Source: Zygnema cylindricum (taxonomy: Eukaryota > Streptophyta > Zygnematophyceae > Zygnematales > Zygnemataceae). From it: 20,739 nucleotides of DNA. The stretch lies in contig JBBHKE010000927.1 of NCBI GenBank assembly GCA_037447655.1, positions 452,400 to 473,138 on the forward strand, read 5' to 3'. Of this stretch, positions 1-12,473 are shown one piece after another (positions within the stretch are counted from its first letter, which is position 1; each line of letters starts with the position of its first letter). Made by a program: the position numbers and the translations under genes. Below the pieces are notes generated by a model. It did no database searches, was not told the origin of the DNA, and saw only the letters and a list, made by a program, of their open reading frames with translations.

Positions 1-85
1 TGTTACAGGACATCATTTTTTCTCTTGATTTTTTATTTTAGGGTTTTTTTTGTTTCTTAGCCCCTGAGCTGATCCTTCCTTGCAG

Positions 86-1582
86 GTTGTCTTGGTCTAT
101 TCTGCCCTTGCATTCTATTTGGCCAGGTATGTTTTATGTACCCTATCATTCTATTATTACACTCTGCTATTATGAAATTGTACTTTTGTTCCTTTTCTTT
201 TAAACCGAAAAACTGATCGCCTCCATTTTGGAGATCTAAGGTTGCAGTGATTTACGCACTAGATTTTGCAGCAGAAGTTGACAACTACAGGCAAAAATTT
301 GTCTATAACTACCTTGTTGGTTAAGTCTTTTTGTACTTTCTAAGCGTTAGTATCAATCACTCTGTTGTTTGTAACTTTAAACCTACTTACGTTGTCCAAT
401 ATTAACAATGGTATTAGGATAGTTAAGGTGGGGTCTCTATAACTAAAGCTTGAGTGACCATGGATAGCACTTTATCCGGATAACCCACATTTTAACTGAA
501 GTGGATGTACATTGTTTATTATCTATACAAGGATTTAATGGACACATTATGGGTAGTGGATTGTCTTTGCTGGGCAAGGTTGATTCAATATGGATTTACT
601 ATTAAATGTTTTACATGTCTTTGGACATCACAGTTTCAAAGAAAATTATGAAATAGGCTGTTCTGATCTGATGGCTGTCATTTTCCCATTGTTGTCAAAG
701 AGCTTCACATGAATACGCTGGTAAACAATCTAGTAAATTTTCTTAAAGATTATAATTATCTTGACTAATGAAAAAGACTCTTTAGCAGAAATGGTTATGG
801 AGAATTGGATGAGGTTTGCAAATGAAGGACGGATAGCAGCTGATTGACCTGCCGTGGAACGACTGCTTTCCTCTGTTTTGGGCCAGAATGTGGAAATGTT
901 GGAGGGACGCCCTTGTTTCGGTCCCTGTGTCATCCATTGTATAGCTGGTGGATTCTTAGCCACAATTGCAGCCGCAGCTCTCGCTTCTCCAGTAGCACTT
1001 TGGGTCACTTGTGTGTCTTGTTATGCGTGCGTCTACAGGACGGAAATCCGGGCAAAGTATCGCTTAGCAGTAAGTTCTTGCATTCATCTGTGCTCATTAT
1101 TTGGAAAACAGCAAGTTTTTTTCATGAACAAGATTTCTAGCAATGTGGGTTGTGCTGAATTTATTTGAGAGCAAATTTCATCTAGAGTCATGTGAAGAAA
1201 CTTTTGCAGGTTTATACGGGATTTTATGGTTTATCCATTCCCCTTGGAAAGCTGGAGTTTTTTGCGATGAGTGTTGCCATTTGCATTCACATCCTTAGTG
1301 CCTCTTTCTTGAGTGTGTCATCCAGCCTGTTGATTTCCAACCAACGAGTAGGATTTGTCAGTTTGAAAATTAACCTTGGTCACTTTTGAAACAATGCAGG
1401 AACGGCCCATGGGAGATTGCTGCACACACTTTCTTTGCCATCCGTGCGCCATCTGTCAAGAGTATCGTGAATTGAAATCTCGTCCCGGACCCACATCGAA
1501 CCTAGACTTTTATGGCGGAGGAGGAGACGTTCAGTTGACTGCCCCACCAGTCTCTGACATGCAAGCAGAAGGAAAATCTTAA
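86..1582 (+). CDS. PLAC8 / cell number regulator 6-like cysteine-rich protein (5' partial, three visible exons)
   Basis: Three exons join in frame: 86-126, 887-1069 and 1400-1582 (TAA at 1580-1582), with introns 127-886 (GTATGT...CCAG) and 1070-1399 (GTAAGT...GCAG). Exon 86-126 encodes [14 protein letters not shown], the N-terminal Cys-rich signature of PLAC8 proteins. The next exon continues [18 protein letters not shown], then a hydrophobic stretch rich in A/L/V and a second cysteine cluster (TCVSCYAC). The last exon has the family hallmark [19 protein letters not shown] followed by a polar Gly-rich tail. The order CPC-xLFG-xNVE, PCxxxC, long hydrophobic middle, CCxxxxCxxCAxCQExREL resembles plant CNR6-like members rather than the shorter PCR/FW2.2 type. 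Family members are membrane-associated and have been linked to organ size and metal transport; the role of this one is unknown. The first exon or exons lie left of the window: codon 1 here is split by the acceptor at 84-85. Splice sites are inferred from sequence only. Confidence 0.88.
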
Positions 1583-2221
1583 AATCTTCACTAGCTAACT
1601 CTTTTTCCTTCCCGAGACACGGGACGCACTGGTTTATTAACATGAGCGTTTAAGCATGTGGTGCCTTGTTTTCCTCGGCTTTTGTGCCGTTTTGTTTGGT
1701 GCTTATTAGGTTTCCTTTGCTTCCATTAGGTGAAGCTGTTGCAGTGCGAGAATAACTCGTGATTGCCGTCACCTTTGTTGTAGATAGATGAACGATTTGT
1801 ATGAAGCTTAAAATGACGCAGTGGAAGATCCATCTATTTCTGGGCTTGTAGTGGCTACTGAGTGGATGCACCGGGAATGATTGTGTGATGTGTCATCCCA
1901 TCCCATAATCGATCTGCGGCATAGCATAAAATGTAGAAAGTGGAATTGGCATTGTGCCATGATCAGTGCCTGAAATTTTGTTCAGATTAAGGTTTTAAAT
2001 TAATGCGCTCCTTTTGGGCAAGCAGTTACAAAGTACAAAAATGTCTAATGCTGCCAATGGTTAGTTTCAAAGTACCACATTGCTCACGTGCATATAGTAG
2101 CATTGGCATAATGCGATGGTTACTGGCTGATTTTCTGTTGATTACTGGTTCTTGTTAATGCATTTCTCTTGACTACACATTTATCAAATGTTTCGATATT
2201 TACCTATGGTCTAATTCCAGA
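1583..2221. other. 3' UTR and downstream non-coding DNA of the PLAC8 gene
   Basis: No conserved coding sequence is visible on either strand. Short open frames on the minus strand (for example 1650-1871) have no recognisable motif. The PLAC8 3' UTR must begin at 1583, but I see no clean AATAAA that would fix the poly(A) site; ATAAAA-like sequence occurs near 1926. Confidence 0.4.
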
Positions 2222-3345
2222 GTACACCGCCATTAACATTAAAAAATATTAGTATGGGGACTGTTTTAGTGTTGATAATTATATTTCCAAACCAAATACG
2301 ATTCCCATGACGTGACGACTGTGAATCGTAAAAAAGTCTAGATTAAGAAATGAATAACGTGTTAATACTGTTATCTTGTGGTTGGAGGGCACGGGATTAG
2401 TGTACCATAGTGTCACCTACTGAGAGTAATTTTGGCCCAGTGCCAACCTTCTTTAGTGCGATAATTCTCAAAGAACCATCACAGTATCCATTCCAGAGTT
2501 GCAAAGAAATCAAGCCAGATAGCACGGCAGGAAGAATCTCATGATACTAAAGGCTGAAAAGGTTGGGGCACTTAGGTGAGCAGTGATTTTCTTGTGTGTG
2601 CCTTTTGTGAGGTTCGCTTGCATGGTGAATCCAGGCTAAATGATGATGGTTAGGGCTTAATATCAAAATCAAAATCGTCATTCAGATTCAATAACTGAAA
2701 CATTGATTTGAAGAAGACGACAAAATTGACGGAGTCTATTGAACCCTCTACTCCTGTCCCATAAGACTCTATTGCCAACAACTACTATGATGCAAACAAG
2801 TTCAGCCATGAACTACACCGCGAATCGCTATTAACATTAAGAAATATTTAGTGTTAAAAAACAACTAGCATTGTTAACTCTAATTTGGGTTCAAGGTCTT
2901 TCACCAAGAAAAAATTAACTCTAATTTATGCATAACTCTAATTTGGTTACATTATTCCCATAGTGTAGCCGGTATAGCCTATGTTCACATATTCGGCGTA
3001 TGAACATGTGAGAGGAAGTTCGCGTGATTTCCCCTCGTCTTCATCGCTCTGAATCAAATCTGAGTGCTCTTTTTAGTGTCGATGCACTCACTTTTGTGTG
3101 TCGACGCCTTTATCTAACACTCTTTCTGTACGACTGTAAGAAATAACGAGCAATTCTAGTATGGACTGACACATTTTGTACACTACACTATTTAAAAACT
3201 GTCCAAAATAGAGTTATTTGACGCTAATTAAATAGTACCTGTATTAGCGTAAAAAAAACAATTAGAGTTATCAATTCTATTTTAGGTGAGGGTCGAAATT
3301 CGGGGGCGCCGAATTAGCGTTATTAACGCTAAAGTTATCTCTATA
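2222..3345. repeat. AT-rich MITE-like repeat remnants
   Basis: TACACCGC followed closely by ATTAACATTAA occurs at 2222 and again near 2814, and TTTAGTGTTAAAA-like words follow the second. TAACTCTAATTT recurs three times between about 2875 and 2945, and its reverse complement AATTAGAGTTA occurs near 3260. The right part ends in TTAGCGTTATTAACGCTAA, itself an inverted repeat. The same vocabulary (ACACCGCT, TAGTGTTAAAA, ACGCTAAT) appears in the element at 16622-17168, so these look like degraded members of one family. Exact boundaries and target-site duplications are not resolved, and the number of separate insertions is unclear. Confidence 0.45.
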
Positions 3346-3379
3346 CGATAATCTTTTTATTAAAACAGCACGCGTGCAG

Positions 3380-3813
3380 TGATGTGTAACGGTAAGTTTC
3401 GTATCGCGATGGTTCCGATAGCAAACCATCGGTTATCGGACGGCAAAGGGGCCGATATGTCGCTGCGGGACAAGCATTGTTATCGGCGAAATATATGTTG
3501 ACGGAGCTGGGGGGGGGGCGGGGGGGAGGGGGGGGGGTATCACAACCAGCGTACGGAAAAACAGTTTAGACAGCGCTTACGTACGAAATATCATACTCTG
3601 TAAAACCAAAATTACAGGACCGAAACAACACAGGTGTACGGTATGTATCGTACAGTCATCGCGAGATTTTCTTATCGGCCTATCTAGCTGCAATATCGGT
3701 AAAATATCGCAATAACTTACTTCTCTATATATCGAAATGATATATCAATTATCGTTAGGTTAAAAAAAGGCGCATATCGATTATCGGTGAGAGGATACCG
3801 ATACACAACACTA
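3380..3813. mobile_element. hAT-like non-autonomous terminal-inverted-repeat element, copy A
   Basis: The right end CCGATACACAACACTA is the complement of TAGTGTTGTGTATCGG. The left end TGATGTGTAACGG is a diverged version of it. The interior is full of ATCGATAA/TTATCGGT words (for example 3419-3440 and 3660-3795). The right terminus nearly matches both ends of a second element at 14291-15071, which supports this being a mobile family. No transposase frame is present, so it would be non-autonomous. The hAT-like label rests on the terminal sequence and on the 8-bp TSD-like flanks of copy B only. A long G-run lies inside. Confidence 0.55.
3509..3537 (+). repeat. 29-nt near-pure G tract (G-quadruplex potential)
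   Basis: The tract is all G except a C at 3519 and an A at 3527, giving G-runs of 10, 7 and 10. It could fold as a G-quadruplex, or mark a polymorphic or error-prone position in the assembly. Confidence 0.9.
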
Positions 3814-4687
3814 ATGTGTGACATCTGAGCACATTGACTAAATCCCAGCTTTAACGGATACTGAATGATGTTCCGAAAGTCTGAGTAACGCACGGAAACG
3901 CTTTTATCTACTTACATGTTTTACAAGTGTTGCATAATTTTCCTGAAAGAAAAGAAGTTTTTGCACAAGTTTTCTGGTATAATAAAGCATGTAGTACAGG
4001 GTAGCTACACAGAATTACTAATTTTTTTCACGCGGTGGAATAATGGTACGAGAAGACAGTCTTTGATGGTAAAATGTCGAGCATACTAGAAAGCTTTTCT
4101 CTTCACATCTTATCTGATATTTCAGGAGAAAATTTACTTCAGTTGGTGCCATGATAAAATTATTGAAGACAGATTGCAGAGCAATATGAGAATGTGGATG
4201 TACAGGTGTTCAAAAGTGAATGTGATAAGTCCACCCTCCTCTGACACTTTGGTCCAATCAGAGACATGACTATTGGTTGCCATATATATCATGTAGGGCA
4301 TGGTTCCTCAGATGGGTGTTAAAACCGAAGGAGATTGAGAATTGACCACTCAAGCCTAATGCAAACAACAATAAAGCTCACAGGCTTGAACAGAACACTA
4401 TTAACATCAGCACAGACATCATAATAACACTGTTAGGAACCATGGAGAACAAAATTAAAAAAATCTTTGGGAAACTAAATATTCTTCAAAACAGAACTAA
4501 ATTTGTAATTGTACAGCGGACATAACAAAAAAACAGTGAGAGAGACTCATCTATGTGAGTCTGTATGGATCATTTGCCCACACAGACCATCCTTTCTGCA
4601 GACAAATTTGTGCGAGGTTTTATAAACAGCCGACAATATCTAGGGTCTATTCCACTTCAATGGAAAACCTACTACCATGTGAGGATT
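3814..4687. other. Intergenic DNA, including the 3' flank of the DUF4079 gene
   Basis: I see no coding sequence or structured repeat here. The 3' UTR of the minus-strand DUF4079 gene must begin at 4687 and run leftward; no convincing poly(A) signal (TTTATT on the plus strand) is seen close to the stop codon. Confidence 0.4.
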
Positions 4688-7600
4688 TTATAACCACGGC
4701 AGGCTCAAAATCTTGCCTACGATATCGAGACCAGTTGGTACTTGCCATATGAAAAGTACCACATTGACTGCATTGAGAACTATGTGAGCATTGCGAGCTG
4801 AGTCGTTGCCCTTCTGCATGGCTGGCACAAGAGCCGCAGCCAATGCCCATAGAATCGTGATGGCTGTATCGCAGCTCAGATGGACACAAAAAAAAAGAAA
4901 CTGTCCACTGTCAGAGCTACAGAAGTACAGACACATAATTCATAGGTTCATAATCATCTCTTGATTGAGGTGGACCAGACTAAGCTCAGCTCTACAGCAT
5001 AGATGAAGAAAAAAAATGTTATCATGAGCTGCCATCATCCTATTACACAACACCTCACAGAGCAATAGTATCCTGCCATCACATGCATTAACTTCTAACT
5101 TGTTACTCTGTTGTAAACTTATGAAGCAAGTAAAAAATAACCTTTTCACACAGACAAAGACCATCACAGCTGGTTCATGAAAGGTGACGAGGAGAGGCCC
5201 ACCTGCACCAGCAAACAGGTGAGGACCTGGGAAGAGCTTTCCTGTACGGATCCAGGTGTTGAGGGCTCCACCCACAGAAAGTGTCACACCGAGGCCCAAC
5301 AGGATAGAACCAGCGTTGAAATGGCGATCACGGAAACCGCCCTTGACAAGTTCCTTTCTTTCCTGCAAAACCAAGAAACCACGTGATGTGGTGAAGGTGC
5401 ATGAGAACAACGGAAGTAAAAACCAACAATGTAACAAGAACAGTCGCTATGTCCAGAACCAGATAATGACAAAAATTGCTAACTTGAGTTACAGATGACC
5501 ATCCAGTTGAAATCTCAAGGAAACGTGTTCTAAGATGACTGATGAAATGGTAGCTAATGATGAAGTATTACATAGTGAAAAGGAGATCAAAAGTCTACGA
5601 CACAGTCAAAGTGGAGTAACGGCAAAGAAAAAGTTGCATTCACAAATCATCATTGGTGGTTGCAGTCCCTGCAGCTAAATAGTGTGGTCACCTTAGCAGC
5701 AGATTCAGTGAAGACTGCCAGAAAGGTCATATCGAATCTGACTGCTTTTCCATCCTAAACTCAAGATACGATTCTCTATCAGCATTATTAACAAATAATG
5801 ATATTTCCCGGATTCTTTATCACTCTCTGAACACAAAATAGCGTTGCTAATACTAGTTGCTTCTTCTCTTGCTATTAATTCTTTTGCCTCGTCATAAAGA
5901 CCGAAAATACAATTTTCAGCACTCAAAAAGTCCTCATACAAATTATTTCTTAGTACTAATAGCAATTCACGGTGTACTGCTTTTCACCATGGCAAGCGGA
6001 AGGACTCTACAGGATACACAGTAAGCTTCCTAAGCATGCCATGACATCTGTACAAATAGAAGGCTAAGACCCAAGAACATAGCTTTCCTGTTCAAGTACC
6101 ACCCTGCCTAGCCCGTAAACAACTCTGGAATGAGATTCCCAGGCACAAAGGCCAGCAAAAATAAATTAATGATTTTCCAATCAATGCATGTTTTGAAAGA
6201 GAAAACAAAAGGGTTGCACAACTTAGCTTAGTTCAATAAAGTCTTCTTCAAAAAATAAGACTTTAAACTTAATACTTTTGCTAATTGATAGTCACCCAAG
6301 AGCATTGTCAAACATTTCCACACATTTTGCTTTCCGGAGGAAGAGGCATTTCATACCTCTGTCAACTTTTCGACTTCGGCAGCCAAAGGAGATGGAGGTG
6401 CTCCTTCAACAGGGGCGGGAATCTGCTTCTTCAGCGTGCTGATCTCATCTGCAATGGTCCTCACGCGTCGCCATTGCCACCCGAGGTAGCCGGCCCACAA
6501 TGTAAACAAAAATAGTCCTCCCATCACCAGTGGATGGATAAAGGCAGCAATGCGGCCCTCCAGAGGACCAAAGTCTCCATTTGCTGCTAGAGCCGCCTGA
6601 AAAAGATAGTAGCAAAATACAGAGTTGAGCGTTTCATGCAAAAAAATAACTGAACAACATATATATACTGAGGTATAAATGAAAAAGAAAGTACACACAC
6701 TCACAAATCCTCCCATGATATTTCGGGGGATCAAAAAAAGTATCAGCCAGAAGAAAATGAGGGAGGTTTTCAAGTTTTGTGTATGACTCAAAAAAATTTT
6801 CATGCTTAACCCTGTCGTACAAACTGATGAAGGCTTCATATGGCATAACAATGATGGAGACGAAGGCAAGAGCGATCTTTATGTAGAGAGGCTTCACCCA
6901 ACACAGAGCACTTGACAGAACTATTTAAAGCAGGTGAAAAGATTGCCCCCCATGACATTTTGGGTGACAGCAATAACATGGGTGGAAAAGGGAAATAGGG
7001 CACGGAACACAACAACTCTTTCTCATCCATACATAAAAGCCATTAATTTCCAATGTATTAAAATGGTATAGCTAACAAAAGCACCAGACTTCATTTCATC
7101 CTTCAAAAAAAAAAAATTGCAGGAAAATCTTGACAGAAATATTTTACACGATAATAGTAGCTACAACTTACTGCAAATCAACACTTTCATTTATAAACGC
7201 AGGTGATAAAGATCAATCGAATGAATGACATTTTGAGAAAAAAAGTTCAAGTCTTCTTTTTTTAAACGACAAATAGTAAACGCAGGACCATACATTCAGT
7301 AGAGAGCAATGCCATTGGAGGAACAAAACATCATAAGTGTCGCCCAGCTTCTCGACAACTTTATCATTACCTCAGTATCGAGAAGAATCGGAGTCATGGA
7401 GGCAGCTGTAAGCAGAATGGATCTCTCCAAAAAAGTAGAGAAGTCTTCAGAACTCTTTTCTTGCAGCATGGAGAAATTGCTGCTTTGCTCAGCAAGGTTA
7501 TCACTGGCATTTTCCTTAGATGCGCATAGGATCTGAGTCTTGCTGACGGTCTGAATACCTCCAACAGCAGGCCTTGTTAAGCGACTTGTAAACAGCTTGG

Positions 7601-7727
7601 AGGAATGTCGTCCATAAAAGGAGACAGAGAGTCTCCTCTGTGATCCCTGGGCAGAAGCAATTGCAGCAGCCTCCAGATGCGTGGCAATAGAAGCCCGGCT
7701 AGCAGGCGACGCCAGCACTTGCGCCAT
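4688..7727 (-). CDS. DUF4079 family protein, probable chloroplast thylakoid membrane protein (four exons, complete)
   Basis: Exons on the minus strand are 7727-7371, 6596-6357, 5362-5203 and 4863-4688 (stop TAA 4690-4688), all bounded by GT...AG and joining in frame to 310 residues. Residues 1 to about 75 are rich in Ser, Ala and Arg and poor in acidic residues, typical of a plastid transit peptide. A hydrophobic stretch follows at about 103-125. The DUF4079 domain then has about four membrane segments: around 140-160 (starting IHPLVMGGLF), 214-238, 247-270 (PGPHLFAGA then AITILWALAAALVPAM) and 278-302. A charged, probably stromal or lumenal loop (residues 165-213) contains RRVRTIADEISTLKKQ and ends in RKELVKGGFRDRHFNAGS. 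Cyanobacteria and plants share this family; its biochemical role is not established. His140, His247 and His279 lie in or at membrane segments. An in-frame ATG at 7766 would add 13 residues; ATG 7727 was preferred because MAQVLASPA gives the more usual transit-peptide start. Confidence 0.9.
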
Positions 7728-7779
7728 TGAGACGAGCTGAGCTGTGAAAGAGGGGCAAAGATGCAATCACTGGAGTTCT

Positions 7780-7793
7780 CTACAGTACTGTAG
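7780..7793. promoter_or_regulatory. 14-bp perfect palindrome in the probable 5' UTR or promoter
   Basis: CTACAGTACTGTAG reads the same on both strands and lies 53 bp upstream of the chosen DUF4079 start codon. GTAC-centred words recur just beyond it (AAGGTACGG and GGTACTGTACCTT, about 7879-7910). It may be a factor site or chance. Confidence 0.35.
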
Positions 7794-8042
7794 TTTCTGC
7801 CGTGGAGTGTCAACGAATGTACTATGAAAGGAAGTCGACCTTTCTATACCGTAGAGGCTGATGAAAGTACAGCTACAAGGTACGGTAGTTCGCGAAGGTA
7901 CTGTACCTTTCTGCACTTTTCTGTATATTTTCGAATGAATGGAGGTTTGCCAACTGTGGGCCTCCAGCCAGGTTCACTCCAGGGGAATATAGAATCAGTA
8001 TGCCGGTGTGCCGACCACTGTCCCACGACGTGCTCAGAATGT

Positions 8043-8072
8043 CCAATCGCTCAAAGGAAGCCACGTGGGCCC
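8043..8072 (-). promoter_or_regulatory. Upstream CCAAT, G-box and GGGCCC cluster
   Basis: CCAAT (8043-8047), a G-box core CACGTG (8062-8067) and an overlapping GTGGGCCC (8065-8072; TGGGCC is a plant site II-type motif) lie within 30 bp, about 320-345 bp upstream of the DUF4079 start. G-boxes are common in light-responsive nuclear genes for plastid proteins, which fits the predicted product. CACGTG is palindromic; strand is given relative to that gene. The transcription start is not known. Confidence 0.4.
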
Positions 8073-8135
8073 AAGAAAAGACGCCCTATCTGGCACAAAT
8101 TCACAAACCCTGAAGAAGCTGCGCTACGTGCATAG

Positions 8136-10755
<2,620 letters not shown>

Positions 10756-11131
10756 AAAACGTCTACTGTAAATTGAAGCTGGAAGTTTACGGCAACCTAT
10801 GGACAAATTACGGTAACTGTACGGAAATTGACGAAAAAATTCGATGCACGTATCGGTACTCTCTGTTCAGTAAAGTGATCATAATGTACACAGAAATGTA
10901 CGGAAATTTATCGTCACGTCTACGGACATTTCCAAAAAGAGACGTTGCAACGTCACACTATTTGATCGCCGTAAGTTCAAAATGTGTACGGGCGTCTTTT
11001 TTAAATTTTCGAAAAGAAGCCGCCATAAATACTTCAACAGTTGAAAGCGAAAATTCAAGGAAGACGCCATTACCGACGCTCTGGGAGAGGTAGAGAGAGA
11101 AGGCCATGGCTGCCTGTCTGTGAACGATAGA

Positions 11132-11187
11132 CAATTTTATTATGAGAAAAAATGAGCGTCAATTTTATTCTGAGAAAAAATGAGCGT
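11132..11187. repeat. 28-bp tandem duplication
   Basis: The unit at 11132-11159 (starting CAATTTTATTATGAG) is repeated at 11160-11187 with a single A-to-C difference at unit position 11. It lies inside the foldback element at 10856-11404. Confidence 0.9.
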
Positions 11188-11193
11188 TTGGCG

Positions 11194-11232
11194 GGGGTTG
11201 AACCCGGGCCTGGATACACCACTAAAAAGCCA
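11194..11232 (-). other. Possible tRNA-derived (SINE-like) remnant
   Basis: On the minus strand, TGGCTTTTTAGTGG (11232-11219) resembles a polymerase III A box (TGGCNNAGTGG) with three extra bases, and GGTTCAACCCC (11204-11194) fits a B box. The spacing of about 14 bp is much shorter than in tRNAs or normal SINEs, so this may be a deleted SINE head or coincidence. Confidence 0.25.
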
Positions 11233-11811
11233 CCACGTGGACAGATCGTAACCAGTTCATGTAATTTTTTCGTACACATTTAAAACTTACCGCGCGCAAA
11301 TAATGTAACGCTGCAACGTCTCTTTTCGAAATTGTCCGTACATGAACGATAAATTCCGTACATTATCCGTGAAATTTCTGTTAAGTTTACCGGAGAGAAA
11401 GTACTAATGTCTCCATGTATTTAAAACTTAGAGAATTTAGCGCACATCCGGCGGACCCGGATTTCGGGTGTCCCTACGAGTACCAAACGAAGTTGTCACT
11501 TAAGGGCGTGACGATTGTATACGTCGACAATGACCATGACGGCTGTCGACATGTACAATCTGTGATGGCGCACGCTATTTTTGTAACTGCTTGTGACGTC
11601 GCATGACTTTTCGTGACATTGTAGACGTACCGCCATCCAGCCTGTGCCGTTTCACGGTTGAAGAAGATGCACTTTGCCTTTGCGTCTCTTGTCCGCTCGA
11701 CGTGAAATGGCATCGGATCTTGAGACCCCTGGCGAAATAAAATCCGTACCAGGCGCAAACGGACAAAACTTAACAAATTGTGTACTTTGCTTTGTCGTAC
11801 CTAAACGCAAA

Positions 11812-12173
11812 CGGACAAAACATAGCGGATCGTGCACTTTTCGTCGTCGCTTGAATTATTTTGAAATTTCCTGAAAAGAATTTACACGTGCGATTACGTG
11901 TTTCTATTTGTTTTTCGAAAATTCTTTGTTTTAAAACACATCTTCCCTGTGTTTTAAAGAAAAGTTTGAAGATGACGTTTTTTTGGCGTGGCCGTGGGTC
12001 AAAGAACACAAAACGACAACATGTAGTACATCTTAAATTCGACGATGACGCAAAATGTACTTCTCATTTTTTCTATTTTTTTGTACGGTTGAAACTTACG
12101 CGGTACGGCTCTAAGTTTTACAGGAAAACGACAGAAAAAATCCCTTACTTAGGCACATGGAGACGCACCCTAA
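11812..12173. repeat. Dispersed hairpin repeat, copy 1 (362 bp)
   Basis: This segment runs from CGGACAAAACATAGCGGATC to ACGCACCCTAA and is repeated in direct orientation at 13311-13668, roughly 90% or more identical by eye. An internal stem-loop has 11-bp perfect arms, TTTAAAACACA (11930-11940) and TGTGTTTTAAA (11948-11958). Downstream landmarks shared with all copies are AAAGTTTGAAGATGA, TACGGCT, a GGAAAACGA(C/T)AGAAAA block and GCACATG. Weak frames in the copies carry no protein signature, so it is treated as non-coding. Confidence 0.85.
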
Positions 12174-12314
12174 TACGTGCAGCGTATCTTTTCGCAAAAT
12201 GCCGTACATTTCCCGTAATAAACGTACAATTACCGTAAAATAATGTACAGTTCACGTAAATTTTTCGTTCAGTTTACCGGACAGAAAGTACATCGCGTTT
12301 TTATGAGATTACTC

Positions 12315-12473
12315 GTCCGCTATAGTATTTTATTCTCATGGAAATAAAAAATACGATTGGATGGTCCGTCCGCTATAGTATTTTATTCGCATGGAAATAT
12401 AATACACGATTGGACGGTCCGTCCGCTATAGTATTTTATTCGCATGGAAATATAATACACGATTGGACGGTCC
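12315..12473. repeat. 53-bp tandem repeat, three units
   Basis: Units are 12315-12367, 12368-12420 and 12421-12473, each opening GTCCGCTATAGTATTTTATT and closing in a GATTGGA(C/T)GGTCC block. Units 2 and 3 appear identical and unit 1 differs at a few bases. The array abuts a GC-rich segment. Confidence 0.95.

Larger units (their letters stand above)
10856..11404. mobile_element. Foldback element with about 140-bp inverted repeats, GTAC termini
   Basis: Arms 10856-10995 and 11265-11404 are inverted copies, roughly 75-80% identical by eye. Shared blocks in order are GTAC at the tip, TACGGAATTTATCG-like, TACGGACA, AAAAGAGACGTTGCA, CGTAAGTT or GGTAAGTT, and AATGTGTACG. The terminus reads GTACTCTCTGTTCAGTAAA on the left and, complemented, GTACTTTCTCTCCGGTAAAC on the right. 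The interior carries a 28-bp tandem and a B-box-like sequence. No clear target-site duplication was found. The structure resembles a non-autonomous foldback or MITE. Confidence 0.65.
10760..12294. mobile_element. Possible outer inverted-repeat (foldback) element, GTAC-rich
   Basis: The right end (12195-12294), reverse-complemented, reads GTACTTTCTGTCCGGTAAAC, then TTTACGTGAACTGTAC and TTTACGGTAATTGTACG. The left part (about 10763-10840) contains AGTTTACGGCAACC, AAATTACGGTAACTGTACGG in the same order and spacing. Identity is moderate and the far-left terminus is degraded, so the left border is approximate. The right terminus, AGTTTACCGGACAGAAAGTAC, is nearly the same as that of the inner element ending at 11404, so both belong to one family. 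No transposase is visible. Confidence 0.45.

Noticed and set aside
7824-8135. 103-codon plus-strand frame ending in a basic stretch
   Set aside because: It lies in the likely promoter of the opposite-strand gene and has no recognised domain. A short uncharacterised protein cannot be excluded, but the sequence does not support one.
11861-12238. 125-codon frame overlapping hairpin repeat copy 1, with a similar frame in copy 2
   Set aside because: The similarity follows from the DNA repeat. The frames have different ends, copy 3 does not keep them, and no protein motif is visible.
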